Below the pieces are notes generated by a model. That model was given only the letters and a program-made list of their open reading frames with translations. It searched no databases and had not been told where the DNA came from. This document shows, piece after piece, positions 45,100 to 52,322 of a stretch of 64,000 nucleotides of DNA (position 1 is its first letter; each line of letters opens with the position of its first letter). The position numbers were made by a program, and so were the translations under genes. Origin of the DNA: Gemmatimonadaceae bacterium (lineage in GTDB: Bacteria > Gemmatimonadota > Gemmatimonadetes > Gemmatimonadales > Gemmatimonadaceae); the NCBI GenBank assembly GCA_035606695.1, contig DATNEW010000027.1, positions 242,848 to 306,847 on the forward strand, written 5' to 3'.

Positions 45100-46071
45100 A
45101 TGCAACCCATCGCCGTCTATCACGAGCATCCCGACTGGTTCAAGCCGCTCTTCGCCGAGTTGGATCGGCGCGGGCTGCCGTACGTCCGCCTCGATGCGGC
45201 CGCGCACGTGTTCGATCCATCGGAGGACGACGTGCCGTATTCCGTGGTCGTGAATCGCGCGAGCCCGTCGGCGTATCTGCGCGGGCACGCCCAGTCGACG
45301 TTCCACACGCTCCACTGGTTGCGGCATCTCGAGCGCATCGGGATCCCGGTGATCAATGGATTACAAGTATACTCATTCGAACTTTCTAAAGCATCACAGC
45401 TGGATCTGCTCGAGGAGCTCGGGCTTCCATACCCGAAGTCGCGCGCCATCAACAATGCGTCGCTCGCGGCGAAGGCGGCGGAGGGATTGCGCTATCCGGT
45501 GCTCGTGAAGGCGAACATCGGCGGCTCGGGCGCCGGCATCGTGCGGTATGAGACCGAGGCGGCGCTCACCGGCGCCGTTGAACGCGGCGACGTGCAGCTG
45601 GGCATCGACGGCGTGGCGCTGGTGCAGGAATCGGTGCCATTCCGCGACGGCCACATCGTGCGCGTCGAGACGATGGGCGGCAAATACCTCTATGCGATCA
45701 AGGTGTATCCGGCCGGCAGTTCGTTCGACCTCTGCCCGGCCGACGCCTGCCAGACGAAGGACGGCGTAGAGCTGGTCGGCGGCGCGTGCGCGGTCGACGC
45801 GCCGAAGTCGGGCCTCAAGGTCGAAGGCTACGAGCCGCCGCGCGAGATCATCGAGCAGGTCGAGCTCATTTCGCGCCGCGCGGGCCTCGACATCGGCGGC
45901 ATCGAGTACATGATCGACGACCGCGACGGCAAACACTACTTCTACGACGTCAACGCGCTCTCGAACTTCGTGGCGCAGCCGTTGGACGTCATTGGCTTCG
46001 ATCCGTGGCCGCGGTTCGTCGACTATATCGAGACGCGTGCGGCCGCGCGTCCGGTGGGAGTGACGGCGTAA
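45100..46071 (+). CDS. ATP-grasp (RimK/glutathione-synthetase-like) ligase in the sulfur operon
   Basis: 323 residues. The ATP-grasp fold is seen in the order: pre-ATP domain (QPIAVYHEHPDWFKPLFAEL), linker, then YPVLVKANIGGSGAGIVRYE (lysine and glycine-rich loop) and VALVQESVPFRDGHIVRVE (strand that clamps adenine). A metal-binding acidic stretch follows: GIEYMIDDRDGKHYFYDVNALSNF (E, D, N ligands). It should couple a carboxylate to an amine or thiol with ATP, the substrate being unknown. A CxxxxC pair (LCPADACQT) is present. It begins the operon below a cysteine attenuator and its stop overlaps the monooxygenase start (TAATG), so a role in sulfur assimilation is likely but unproven. Confidence 0.85.
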   Translation: MQPIAVYHEHPDWFKPLFAELDRRGLPYVRLDAAAHVFDPSEDDVPYSVVVNRASPSAYLRGHAQSTFHTLHWLRHLERIGIPVINGLQVYSFELSKASQLDLLEELGLPYPKSRAINNASLAAKAAEGLRYPVLVKANIGGSGAGIVRYETEAALTGAVERGDVQLGIDGVALVQESVPFRDGHIVRVETMGGKYLYAIKVYPAGSSFDLCPADACQTKDGVELVGGACAVDAPKSGLKVEGYEPPREIIEQVELISRRAGLDIGGIEYMIDDRDGKHYFYDVNALSNFVAQPLDVIGFDPWPRFVDYIETRAAARPVGVTA

Positions 46072-47123
46072 TGCGATACGGATACTGGCTTCCCGTTTTC
46101 GGCGGCTGGCTGCGCAACGTCGACGACGAGGGCATGGCGGCGTCGTGGGATTACGTGAAGACGCTCGCGCAGCGCAGCGAGGAGCTCGGCTACGACATCA
46201 CGCTGATCGCCGAGTTGCTGCTCAACGACATCAAGGGAATCGAGGCGCCGTCGCTCGACGCATGGTCGACCGCGGCCGCGCTCGCGGCGGTCACGGAGCG
46301 GCTCGAGTTGATGGTGGCCGTTCGCCCGTCGTTTCATCCGCCGGCGATTCTCGCCAAGCAGGCGGCGAACATCGATCGCATCTCGAACGGCCGTCTGGCG
46401 CTGAACGTGGTGTCGGCCTGGTGGAAGGACGAAGCCCGCCGCTTCGGCGCCGCGTTCGACGAGCATGACGACCGCTACGCGCGCACGAAGGAATGGCTCG
46501 ACGTGGTCGACGGCGCGTGGAGGGAGAAGAAATTCTCCTATCACGGGAAGTTCTACAATCACGACGACATCGTGCTCGAGCCCAAGCCGATCTCGCGCGA
46601 CAGGCGTCCGCGGCCGACGATCTACGCCGGCGGCGAGTCCGACGCCGCGAAGACGCTCATCTCGCGGCAGTGCGACGCGTACGTCATGCACGGTGATCCA
46701 CCGGAGCGCATCGCGCCGAAGATTGCCGACATGCGCGAACGGCGCGAGCGCGCCGCCGAAGCGCTCGGCGTCGATCTCCCGCCGATGCAGTTCGGCGTCG
46801 CGGCGTATGCCATCGTGCGCGACACGGAGTCCGAGGTGCGGGACGAGATCGATCGCATCACGAACGTCGCGATCGGCTCACCCGGCTACGGCAACTATCG
46901 CGATTGGATCTCGAACACGAAGCTCGAACAGCAGGTGAGCCTGCAGGACTACTCGGTGTCGAATCGCGGACTGCGCGCCGGCCTGGCCGGGACGCCCGAT
47001 CAGGTGGCCGAGCGTGTCGCGGAGTTCGCGGCGGTGGGCGTGAACCTGCTGCTGCTCCAGTGCAGCCCGCAGCTCGAGGAGATGGAACGCTTCGCCGACG
47101 ACGTGATCGCCGCGGCCGTGTAA
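46071..47123 (+). CDS. LLM-class flavin-dependent monooxygenase (SsuD/SfnG-like)
   Basis: 350 residues. The luciferase-like layout is clear: RYGYWLPVFGGWLRNVDDE at the start, TLAQRSEELGYDITLIAEL, the VAVRPSFHPPAILAKQAANIDRISNGRLALNVVSAWW core block and FDEHDDRYARTKEWLDVVDGAW, then TIYAGGESDAAKTLISRQCDAYV. These blocks are those of FMNH2-dependent alkanesulfonate (SsuD) and dimethylsulfone (SfnG) monooxygenases, which release sulfite from organosulfur compounds. A flavin reductase is needed and none is adjacent. With a Cys-codon leader upstream, release of sulfur under cysteine shortage is the consistent role. The exact substrate is unknown. Confidence 0.88.
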   Translation: MRYGYWLPVFGGWLRNVDDEGMAASWDYVKTLAQRSEELGYDITLIAELLLNDIKGIEAPSLDAWSTAAALAAVTERLELMVAVRPSFHPPAILAKQAANIDRISNGRLALNVVSAWWKDEARRFGAAFDEHDDRYARTKEWLDVVDGAWREKKFSYHGKFYNHDDIVLEPKPISRDRRPRPTIYAGGESDAAKTLISRQCDAYVMHGDPPERIAPKIADMRERRERAAEALGVDLPPMQFGVAAYAIVRDTESEVRDEIDRITNVAIGSPGYGNYRDWISNTKLEQQVSLQDYSVSNRGLRAGLAGTPDQVAERVAEFAAVGVNLLLLQCSPQLEEMERFADDVIAAAV

Positions 47124-47169
47124 GCGAACGCGGCGAGCCAGTGCGACGGCGCTGGCTCACCGCGCTTAC
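47120..47169. terminator. Shared palindrome at convergent gene ends
   Basis: GTAAGCG (47120-47126) and CGCTTAC (47163-47169), with inner GAGCCAG (47135-47141) and CTGGCTC (47152-47158), form one long hairpin. It contains both stop codons: TAA of the monooxygenase and, on the other strand, TAA of the convergent gene. There is no T-run. Confidence 0.55.
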
Positions 47170-48245
47170 GGCTTTCCTTTCAGAAACTTCACGCGAAGCG
47201 TTCGCTGTTCCTCGGTCGACGGCTCATCGGGGATCTTGCCCTTGATGTCGTCGCGCGGATAGACCATCGACGAGATGCGGTCCAGCACCGGCACGCCCGG
47301 CACGACTTCCCTGAAGTCGGCGCGAATGGACTGGCCGCCGATGCGGCGCCGCAAGTCCTTCGTGAGATTCACCAGGCTCACGATCGTCGCGCGAAGCTGG
47401 AATGTTTTCCGATCGAGGTACAGTGTGCCGCCGATGTCGGGCGTATGCACCGTCGGCGCCGGCACGAAGTCGATGCGCAGCAGCGAATCGCCGTCCAGCT
47501 CATCGACGCCGGAATAGTCGAAGCAGTGTGAGTTCAGAAAACGCTCATCGGCGAAGTCCGCGAGCTCGGGCATCGTGATGGTCGTCCAGGTGCCGCTGAA
47601 TACGCCTTCGTCGATCTGCCGCCGCCCCAGCAGCTTGCCCGGCTCGTACGCCCAGCTGCGCGCGCTGCCCCGCTCGATGGTATCGATCGCGATGAAGCGC
47701 GCCTCGAGCATCGGTTCCGGTCGTGAGATGGTTCGTTCGATGAAAAGCTCGAACGGATACGATCGCTCGAGCAGGCGATTGCGTTCGGCGTTCTCGCGCA
47801 TTTGCTCGAACAGCGTCGCGAGCGCGGTGCCGTACCGCGCCATGGATGCGCCGGGATGCATGCAGGCCTTCGCGAGCGTCTGGATCGCCGGCAGCTCGAT
47901 CGTGATCAGCGACAGGCCGATGTCGAGTCGCAGCGTGTCGCCGTCGCGCAGCATGAGCGTCGTATCGAACGGCGTGTAGCCGACGTGCTTCGCGCTGAAA
48001 GTCACGCGGCCGCCGGGCAGATCGCGAATGATGAAGCGGCCGTCGGCGTCGGTGAATTGCTCGCGCGGAGTCGGCTGCGTGCCGACCACGGAGTAGGAAA
48101 GCGCGACCGAGGTGCCGGTCGACAGCACCCGTCCGGAGATTACAGCATGCTGCGCAGAGGCTGCGGTCGCCGTTGCTGCAATCGATGCGGCGACGAGCGG
48201 CCCTGTTGTGAGCCGTCTACCCGGGTGGGGGCAGAAACGGATCAT
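47166..48245 (-). CDS. Exported carboxypeptidase-regulatory-like domain protein
   Basis: 359 residues from ATG 48245. A signal peptide (LTTGPLVAASIAATATAASAQ) precedes a carboxypeptidase-regulatory-like domain (ISGRVLSTGTSVALSYSVVGTQP, then TDADGRFIIRDLPGGRVTFSAKHVGYTPFDTTL). The remaining about 230 residues (LSLITIELPAIQTLAKACMHPGA onward) form a beta-rich region with two cysteines, typical of envelope proteins of this phylum; no catalytic motif is seen. The start overlaps the stop of the small membrane protein (ATGA), which lies upstream on the same strand, so they are an operon. Function is unknown. Confidence 0.78.
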   Translation of the reverse strand: MIRFCPHPGRRLTTGPLVAASIAATATAASAQHAVISGRVLSTGTSVALSYSVVGTQPTPREQFTDADGRFIIRDLPGGRVTFSAKHVGYTPFDTTLMLRDGDTLRLDIGLSLITIELPAIQTLAKACMHPGASMARYGTALATLFEQMRENAERNRLLERSYPFELFIERTISRPEPMLEARFIAIDTIERGSARSWAYEPGKLLGRRQIDEGVFSGTWTTITMPELADFADERFLNSHCFDYSGVDELDGDSLLRIDFVPAPTVHTPDIGGTLYLDRKTFQLRATIVSLVNLTKDLRRRIGGQSIRADFREVVPGVPVLDRISSMVYPRDDIKGKIPDEPSTEEQRTLRVKFLKGKP

Positions 48246-48400
48246 TCGTACTCGCGCGCGAAGCGAATGCCGTAGTACATGCCGATGCCGGTACCGACCG
48301 TGCTGAGCACGAAGGCGGTCATGAGGCCGAACTTGTCGCCGAGCCACCAACCGATGCTGCTGCCGATGGTCGTGCCGATGAGTATCAACAATTTTCGCAT
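48242..48400 (-). CDS. Small two-helix membrane protein (52 aa)
   Basis: The chain begins MRKLLILIGTTIGSSIGWWL and continues GDKFGLMTAFVLSTVGTGIG, ending IRFAREYE. It is two hydrophobic glycine-rich segments with a charged turn (GDKF) and basic then acidic end. AGGA lies 4-5 bp before ATG 48400. The TGA overlaps the next gene's ATG, so it is translated together with it. Small Gly-rich two-helix proteins of this sort are widespread; the role is unknown. Confidence 0.7.
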   Translation of the reverse strand: MRKLLILIGTTIGSSIGWWLGDKFGLMTAFVLSTVGTGIGMYYGIRFAREYE

Positions 48401-48647
48401 TGCGTCCTGCCAGATCAACCGGTTGGTGACGAAAAGGGTTCAACAGGGCTTCTGGCAATCGACGCGGGAAATTGCATTGCGCCACACCGAGCTCATACAC
48501 ATTTGGATACAGTGTTGGTCATAAGCCATTGTGGATCAAGCGGTTGCGCGGATTTTTCGTGCTGGCGGCGGACTGGTCCGAATATTACCATAGCGGCGAC
48601 CAGACTCCTGGCCGGCTCGGCCGTGAGCGACCTGCATCCCCGAGCTC

Positions 48648-49919
48648 GTGAGACGCGATCCTCAAACCACCGCCCGCGCGAACGCCGAAGTTCTGCTCTG
48701 GCAGGGCCGTGTCCGCATCGCCGTCGCCATGGCGGCGGGCGGCATCGCGTTCGTGCTGCGAGAATTTGGCATGCTGCAGGGAAACGCGGCCGCGCTGTTG
48801 GCGGTGATCGCGGGCTACCTGGGCGCGATCGGCGTCTTGGGCTGGAGTCTTCGGCGGCACGGCGCCGCGGGCGACTCGACGATCGCCGCGACCGTGGCGT
48901 GCGACCTTCTTTTCATCTTCGCCTCGACGCTCGCCTCCGCGTCGCCGGACCATTATTACAGAATACTCATTCTGTCGTTCTTCGTGCTGCACTTGACGGA
49001 ATCGTACTTCGGCCGGCGGCACGCGGTGTTCGCGCTTGGCGCGGTCGTCGGCGCGTATGGCGGGCTGCTCGCCGCCGTCGCGGCGCGCGGCCTGACGCCG
49101 CGGTGGCCCGACGAGCTCTGGGCGCTGGCGCTGTTCACGATCACGTCCGTCGCCTTTCTGGTGCAGTACGGCAGCTCGCAGCGCCGGCTCGAGCGCATCG
49201 TCGAGCTGTTCGAGGACGCGGAGCAGGGTGATTTCACGAATGCGTACGATCTGGCGGCCGATCACGCTCCGGACGCGATCACGCGGGTCGGGCGCGCGTA
49301 CAATCGCGTGCGGGTCCAGCTGGCGAGCATGGTGCTGACCGATCCGCTCACGGGCTGCCTCAATCGCCGCGGGCTCGATCAAGCGATGGCGCGCGAGATC
49401 GCCCGCTCGGCGCGCGCGGGGAGCGAGCTCTCGTTGATCGCGTTCGACCTCGACCACTTCAAGCACATCAACGACAGCTACGGCCACTTGGCGGGCGACG
49501 TGGTGCTGCGCGATTTTGGCGCGCTGCTCGTGCAGATCGCGCGCGCCGGCGACATGGTGGCGCGCACGGGCGGCGAGGAGTTTTCGATTCTGCTGCCCGA
49601 TACCGATCCCGCGGGTGCCTATCGGGCGGGAGTGCGGGTGTGTGATAGCGTGCGGTCGCACCACTTCCTCGTGAACGGGAAGCGGGTGCAGGTCACGATC
49701 AGCGTCGGGGTCGTGTCGGTGAGCGGTGCGGCGCACGACGCGGCGGGCACGAGCCTGAAGGCGCGCGCCGACGAAGCGTTGTATGCGGCCAAACGCGGTG
49801 GCCGTGACCGGGTGCGCGTGTGGAACGACGGTTTGGCGTCGCTCGAGAGCGAGACGCCGCCGGACGGCGCGGTGATCGCGCCGTCCGACGGACTTCACTC
49901 AGCGTTGAACGCCAGCTAA
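48648..49919 (+). CDS. Membrane-bound diguanylate cyclase (GGDEF)
   Basis: 423 residues. Six hydrophobic segments occupy residues 20-170 (RIAVAMAAGGIAFVLREFGML, AALLAVIAGYLGAIGVLGWSL, and more). A short HAMP-like helix leads to a GGDEF domain (about 235-395): TDPLTGCLNRRGLDQ, FDLDHFKHINDSYGHLAGDVVLR and the active-site loop GGEEF. RAGD five residues before GGEEF is the RxxD inhibitory site, so product inhibition is expected. It makes cyclic di-GMP from two GTP. GTG 48648 is the start. Input signal is unknown; the exopolysaccharide cluster at 1-9 kb is a possible downstream target only in general. Confidence 0.93.
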   Translation: MRRDPQTTARANAEVLLWQGRVRIAVAMAAGGIAFVLREFGMLQGNAAALLAVIAGYLGAIGVLGWSLRRHGAAGDSTIAATVACDLLFIFASTLASASPDHYYRILILSFFVLHLTESYFGRRHAVFALGAVVGAYGGLLAAVAARGLTPRWPDELWALALFTITSVAFLVQYGSSQRRLERIVELFEDAEQGDFTNAYDLAADHAPDAITRVGRAYNRVRVQLASMVLTDPLTGCLNRRGLDQAMAREIARSARAGSELSLIAFDLDHFKHINDSYGHLAGDVVLRDFGALLVQIARAGDMVARTGGEEFSILLPDTDPAGAYRAGVRVCDSVRSHHFLVNGKRVQVTISVGVVSVSGAAHDAAGTSLKARADEALYAAKRGGRDRVRVWNDGLASLESETPPDGAVIAPSDGLHSALNAS

Positions 49920-49944
49920 ATGCTGGCTGAACGCCAGCTGAACC

Positions 49945-50277
49945 TTACCGGCGAACGACGCTGACTTTCCCGGACTTGCCCCTGGACGGGCGAATGACGA
50001 TATCGATGTCGCGGCCCAGGCGCGCGAGCATGCGAAGGAGGCGCTCCGTCGAGAAGCCGCGCAGCTTGCCGGTGACGACGAGGGAGATCTGCGACGGCGC
50101 ATCACGCATGATGTACGCTGCTTCGGTCTGCGTGAGCTGCTGATCGTCGAGAATCGTCGCGATTTCCTTCGCGAGGACGTTTTTCGGGATCACCGATTCA
50201 GTGGCCGCTTTGGAGCGGCGAGACGAGTTGGCTCGAGCCACGGTCTGTTGGGTAAGAAGGAAAGAGGATGGTCCCAC
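49945..50277 (-). CDS. Orphan HigA/XRE-type HTH protein
   Basis: 110 residues from GTG 50277. The HTH_37/HigA-like core is NVLAKEIATILDDQQLTQTEAAYIM, then PSQISLVVTGKLRGFSTERLLRMLARLGRDIDIVIRP. In family members the GK-x-x-FS-x-E-x-L element closes the DNA-binding domain. These proteins are usually antitoxins coded next to a RelE/HigB-type toxin; no toxin gene is present on either side, so it is orphan or regulates something else. A 20-bp near-perfect palindrome abuts the GTG, fitting autorepression. The convergent upstream neighbour is the diguanylate cyclase. Confidence 0.8.
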   Translation of the reverse strand: MGPSSFLLTQQTVARANSSRRSKAATESVIPKNVLAKEIATILDDQQLTQTEAAYIMRDAPSQISLVVTGKLRGFSTERLLRMLARLGRDIDIVIRPSRGKSGKVSVVRR

Positions 50278-50297
50278 AGATTAGAGCGCTTTAATCT
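50278..50297. promoter_or_regulatory. Operator-like palindrome abutting the HigA-like start
   Basis: AGATTAGAGC/GCTTTAATCT is symmetric in 18 of 20 positions and begins at the base before the GTG. The AATCTTACT stretch at its right end (50293-50301) recurs inverted as AGTAAGATT (50400-50408). It is a likely binding site of the HigA-like protein. Confidence 0.55.
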
Positions 50298-50543
50298 TAC
50301 TGCAACCGCTGGACTCCGAAAGGGTGAATCGCAGATTCCCCGCAGTTGGTGGGTTGTCCCGGACGTCGGCGGCGGTTTGCCGCCCGATTGTGTCCAATTA
50401 GTAAGATTGTGCGACGCCACTGGCATCAGCGTTCATACGCGGACCTTATATCAAAGCGTTGTCAGCGTCGTCCACCGTGATCGCGAGGCAATCTGCGGTC
50501 CGGCCATCAGAAAGAACTCATAAAAGTCTATACAGACTCCGCC

Positions 50544-52268
50544 ATGACGGACTTCGCCGACCATCTCCAGAGCGCCCTGGGGGCCAACTATCAGCTCGAT
50601 CGCGAGCTGACGGGCGGCGGCATGAGCCGTGTCTTCGTGGCGGTCGATCTCGTACTGGGTCGCAAAGTTGTCGTAAAGGTTTTGCCGCCCGAGCTGGCCG
50701 CCGGCGTCAATCGCGAACGATTCCGGAGAGAGATCCAGGTCGCGGCGCAGCTGCAGCATCCGCACATCGTGCCGCTCCTGTCGGCGGGTGAGCAGGGCGA
50801 TCTCCTGTGGTACACGATGCCGTACATCGAAGGCGAGTCGCTACGCGCCGCGCTCGAGCGAAAACGGCATTTCACGGTGCGCGAAATCGTCCGCATTCTG
50901 CACGACGTCGTCGACGCGCTCGCGTTCGCGCACCAGCGCGGCGTCATTCATCGCGACATCAAGCCGGCCAATATCCTCACCCAGGGCTCGCACGCGCTGG
51001 TCACCGACTTCGGCGTGGCCAAGGCGCTCAGCGCGGCATTGCCCCTGAGCGGAGTGACGTCGGCCGGCATCGCGATCGGCACCCCCGCCTACATGGCGCC
51101 CGAGCAACTCGCCGGAGATTCGACAGCCGACCACCGCATGGACATTTACGCGGTGGGCTTGCTCGCGTACGAGCTCGCCACGGGCGAATCTCCGTTCACG
51201 GGTCCGTCGCCGCGCGAAACGCTCGCCGCGCAACTCACGCGCGTTCCGAACCCACTGCACGAAGTCTCGCCCGAGGTGCCGCGCACGCTGTCGGATCTGA
51301 TCATGCGCTGCCTCGCGAAAGACCCGAACGCGCGGCCGCAGAACGCCGACGAGATCCTGCAGGAGCTCGACTCCCTGACGATGCCGATGGTCGTGACGCC
51401 GCGCAACGGCGGCGTCGATGCGCGCACGGGACGGCGCCCGTGGCTGGGGATCGCCGCGGTGGCGATTCTGTTCGCCGTGCTCGCCGGTGTCGGCTACGTC
51501 GTGACGCGCCCACGCCCGCAATCGCCGCCGAGTGCGACGATGCCCCATGGGCCGCCGCCGCCGGCAGCGGCGGTGGTTCGGCCGGAAAGCGTCGTCAAGC
51601 GCGCGGTCGCGACGAGCAGCATTGCTCCGGCCGGAACGCCGAAACCGGTGCGGCCCGTGATCACGCACGAGGATTCCGTTCGCATCGCGGAGGCGGTGCG
51701 CAAGCGCGTCGACGCCGCGAAGACGCGCGACTCGCTCGCGAAAGCCAAGCTCGCCGAGGAGACGCAGCGCAAGATGGTCGACTCGATCATCGCGGCCAAC
51801 TCCGGCTCGGCATCGGGCGGCGCGGTCGCGGGCGGACCACGCCGCCTCGCCATTGCCGAACCAGCCGACATTCGGTCGTGGCCCGAGGCAAATCTGCTGG
51901 GACGTGCCGTGTCCGACAGCCTCCGGCGCATGCTGCGCGCACGGTCGAAGCAGTATTCCGTCGTCGATCAGGACTCCGTGCGCCTGCAGCTGGCGCGATC
52001 GCGAGACCCGAACGAGCTGGGAAAAACGCTCAACAGCGATCTGATCGTCTCGGTTCGTCTGCAGCTGCTGCGGGGAGACTCCGCGGTGCTGATGCTGCAG
52101 ACCTACGATCTGACCGCGACGAACGCGTTTCGCTCGCGCACCGCGGTGAATCGAGCCGTTCCCAAGAGCGAAGTACTGGCCGACCTGGACGCGCTGCTCT
52201 TCTCGACGCTCAACTTCCTCGACGAGATGAGCCGCGCGCCGCGCCGCCCCAGGCCGCCCGGCGGCTGA
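50544..52268 (+). CDS. Ser/Thr protein kinase with extracytoplasmic FlgO-like domain
   Basis: 574 residues. The Hanks-type kinase domain (about 17-275) is complete: ELTGGGMSRVFVAVD, VVVKVLPPE with the ATP lysine, HRDIKPANIL, DFGVAKAL and the YMAPEQL segment. A helix at about 300-322 (WLGIAAVAILFAVLAGVGYVV) crosses the membrane. The outer part has a Pro/Ala linker, a charged helix (VRIAEAVRKRVDAAKTRDSLAKAKLAEETQ) and a FlgO-like domain (RRLAIAEPADIRSWPEANLLGRAVSDSLRRML). No PASTA repeats are present. It phosphorylates unknown cytoplasmic proteins in response to an outside signal. ATG 50544 has no clear ribosome binding site. Gemmatimonadota carry many such kinases. Confidence 0.92.
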   Translation: MTDFADHLQSALGANYQLDRELTGGGMSRVFVAVDLVLGRKVVVKVLPPELAAGVNRERFRREIQVAAQLQHPHIVPLLSAGEQGDLLWYTMPYIEGESLRAALERKRHFTVREIVRILHDVVDALAFAHQRGVIHRDIKPANILTQGSHALVTDFGVAKALSAALPLSGVTSAGIAIGTPAYMAPEQLAGDSTADHRMDIYAVGLLAYELATGESPFTGPSPRETLAAQLTRVPNPLHEVSPEVPRTLSDLIMRCLAKDPNARPQNADEILQELDSLTMPMVVTPRNGGVDARTGRRPWLGIAAVAILFAVLAGVGYVVTRPRPQSPPSATMPHGPPPPAAAVVRPESVVKRAVATSSIAPAGTPKPVRPVITHEDSVRIAEAVRKRVDAAKTRDSLAKAKLAEETQRKMVDSIIAANSGSASGGAVAGGPRRLAIAEPADIRSWPEANLLGRAVSDSLRRMLRARSKQYSVVDQDSVRLQLARSRDPNELGKTLNSDLIVSVRLQLLRGDSAVLMLQTYDLTATNAFRSRTAVNRAVPKSEVLADLDALLFSTLNFLDEMSRAPRRPRPPGG

Positions 52269-52322
52269 TTAGCGAACGCCGGTTAGCGAACGCCGGTTAG
52301 CGAACGCTGATCAGCGAACGCT
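52267..52322. repeat. 14-bp tandem repeat, four copies
   Basis: Units GATTAGCGAACGCC, GGTTAGCGAACGCC, GGTTAGCGAACGCT and GATCAGCGAACGCT follow without gaps, with a partial fifth unit. The array starts inside the stop of the kinase gene and runs into the 3' end of the convergent repeat protein. Confidence 0.85.

Noticed and set aside
50190..50523. Possible toxin gene next to the HigA-like gene (frames 50190-50426 minus, 50248-50523 plus)
   Set aside because: Neither has RelE/HigB-like features; both span the palindromic promoter region.
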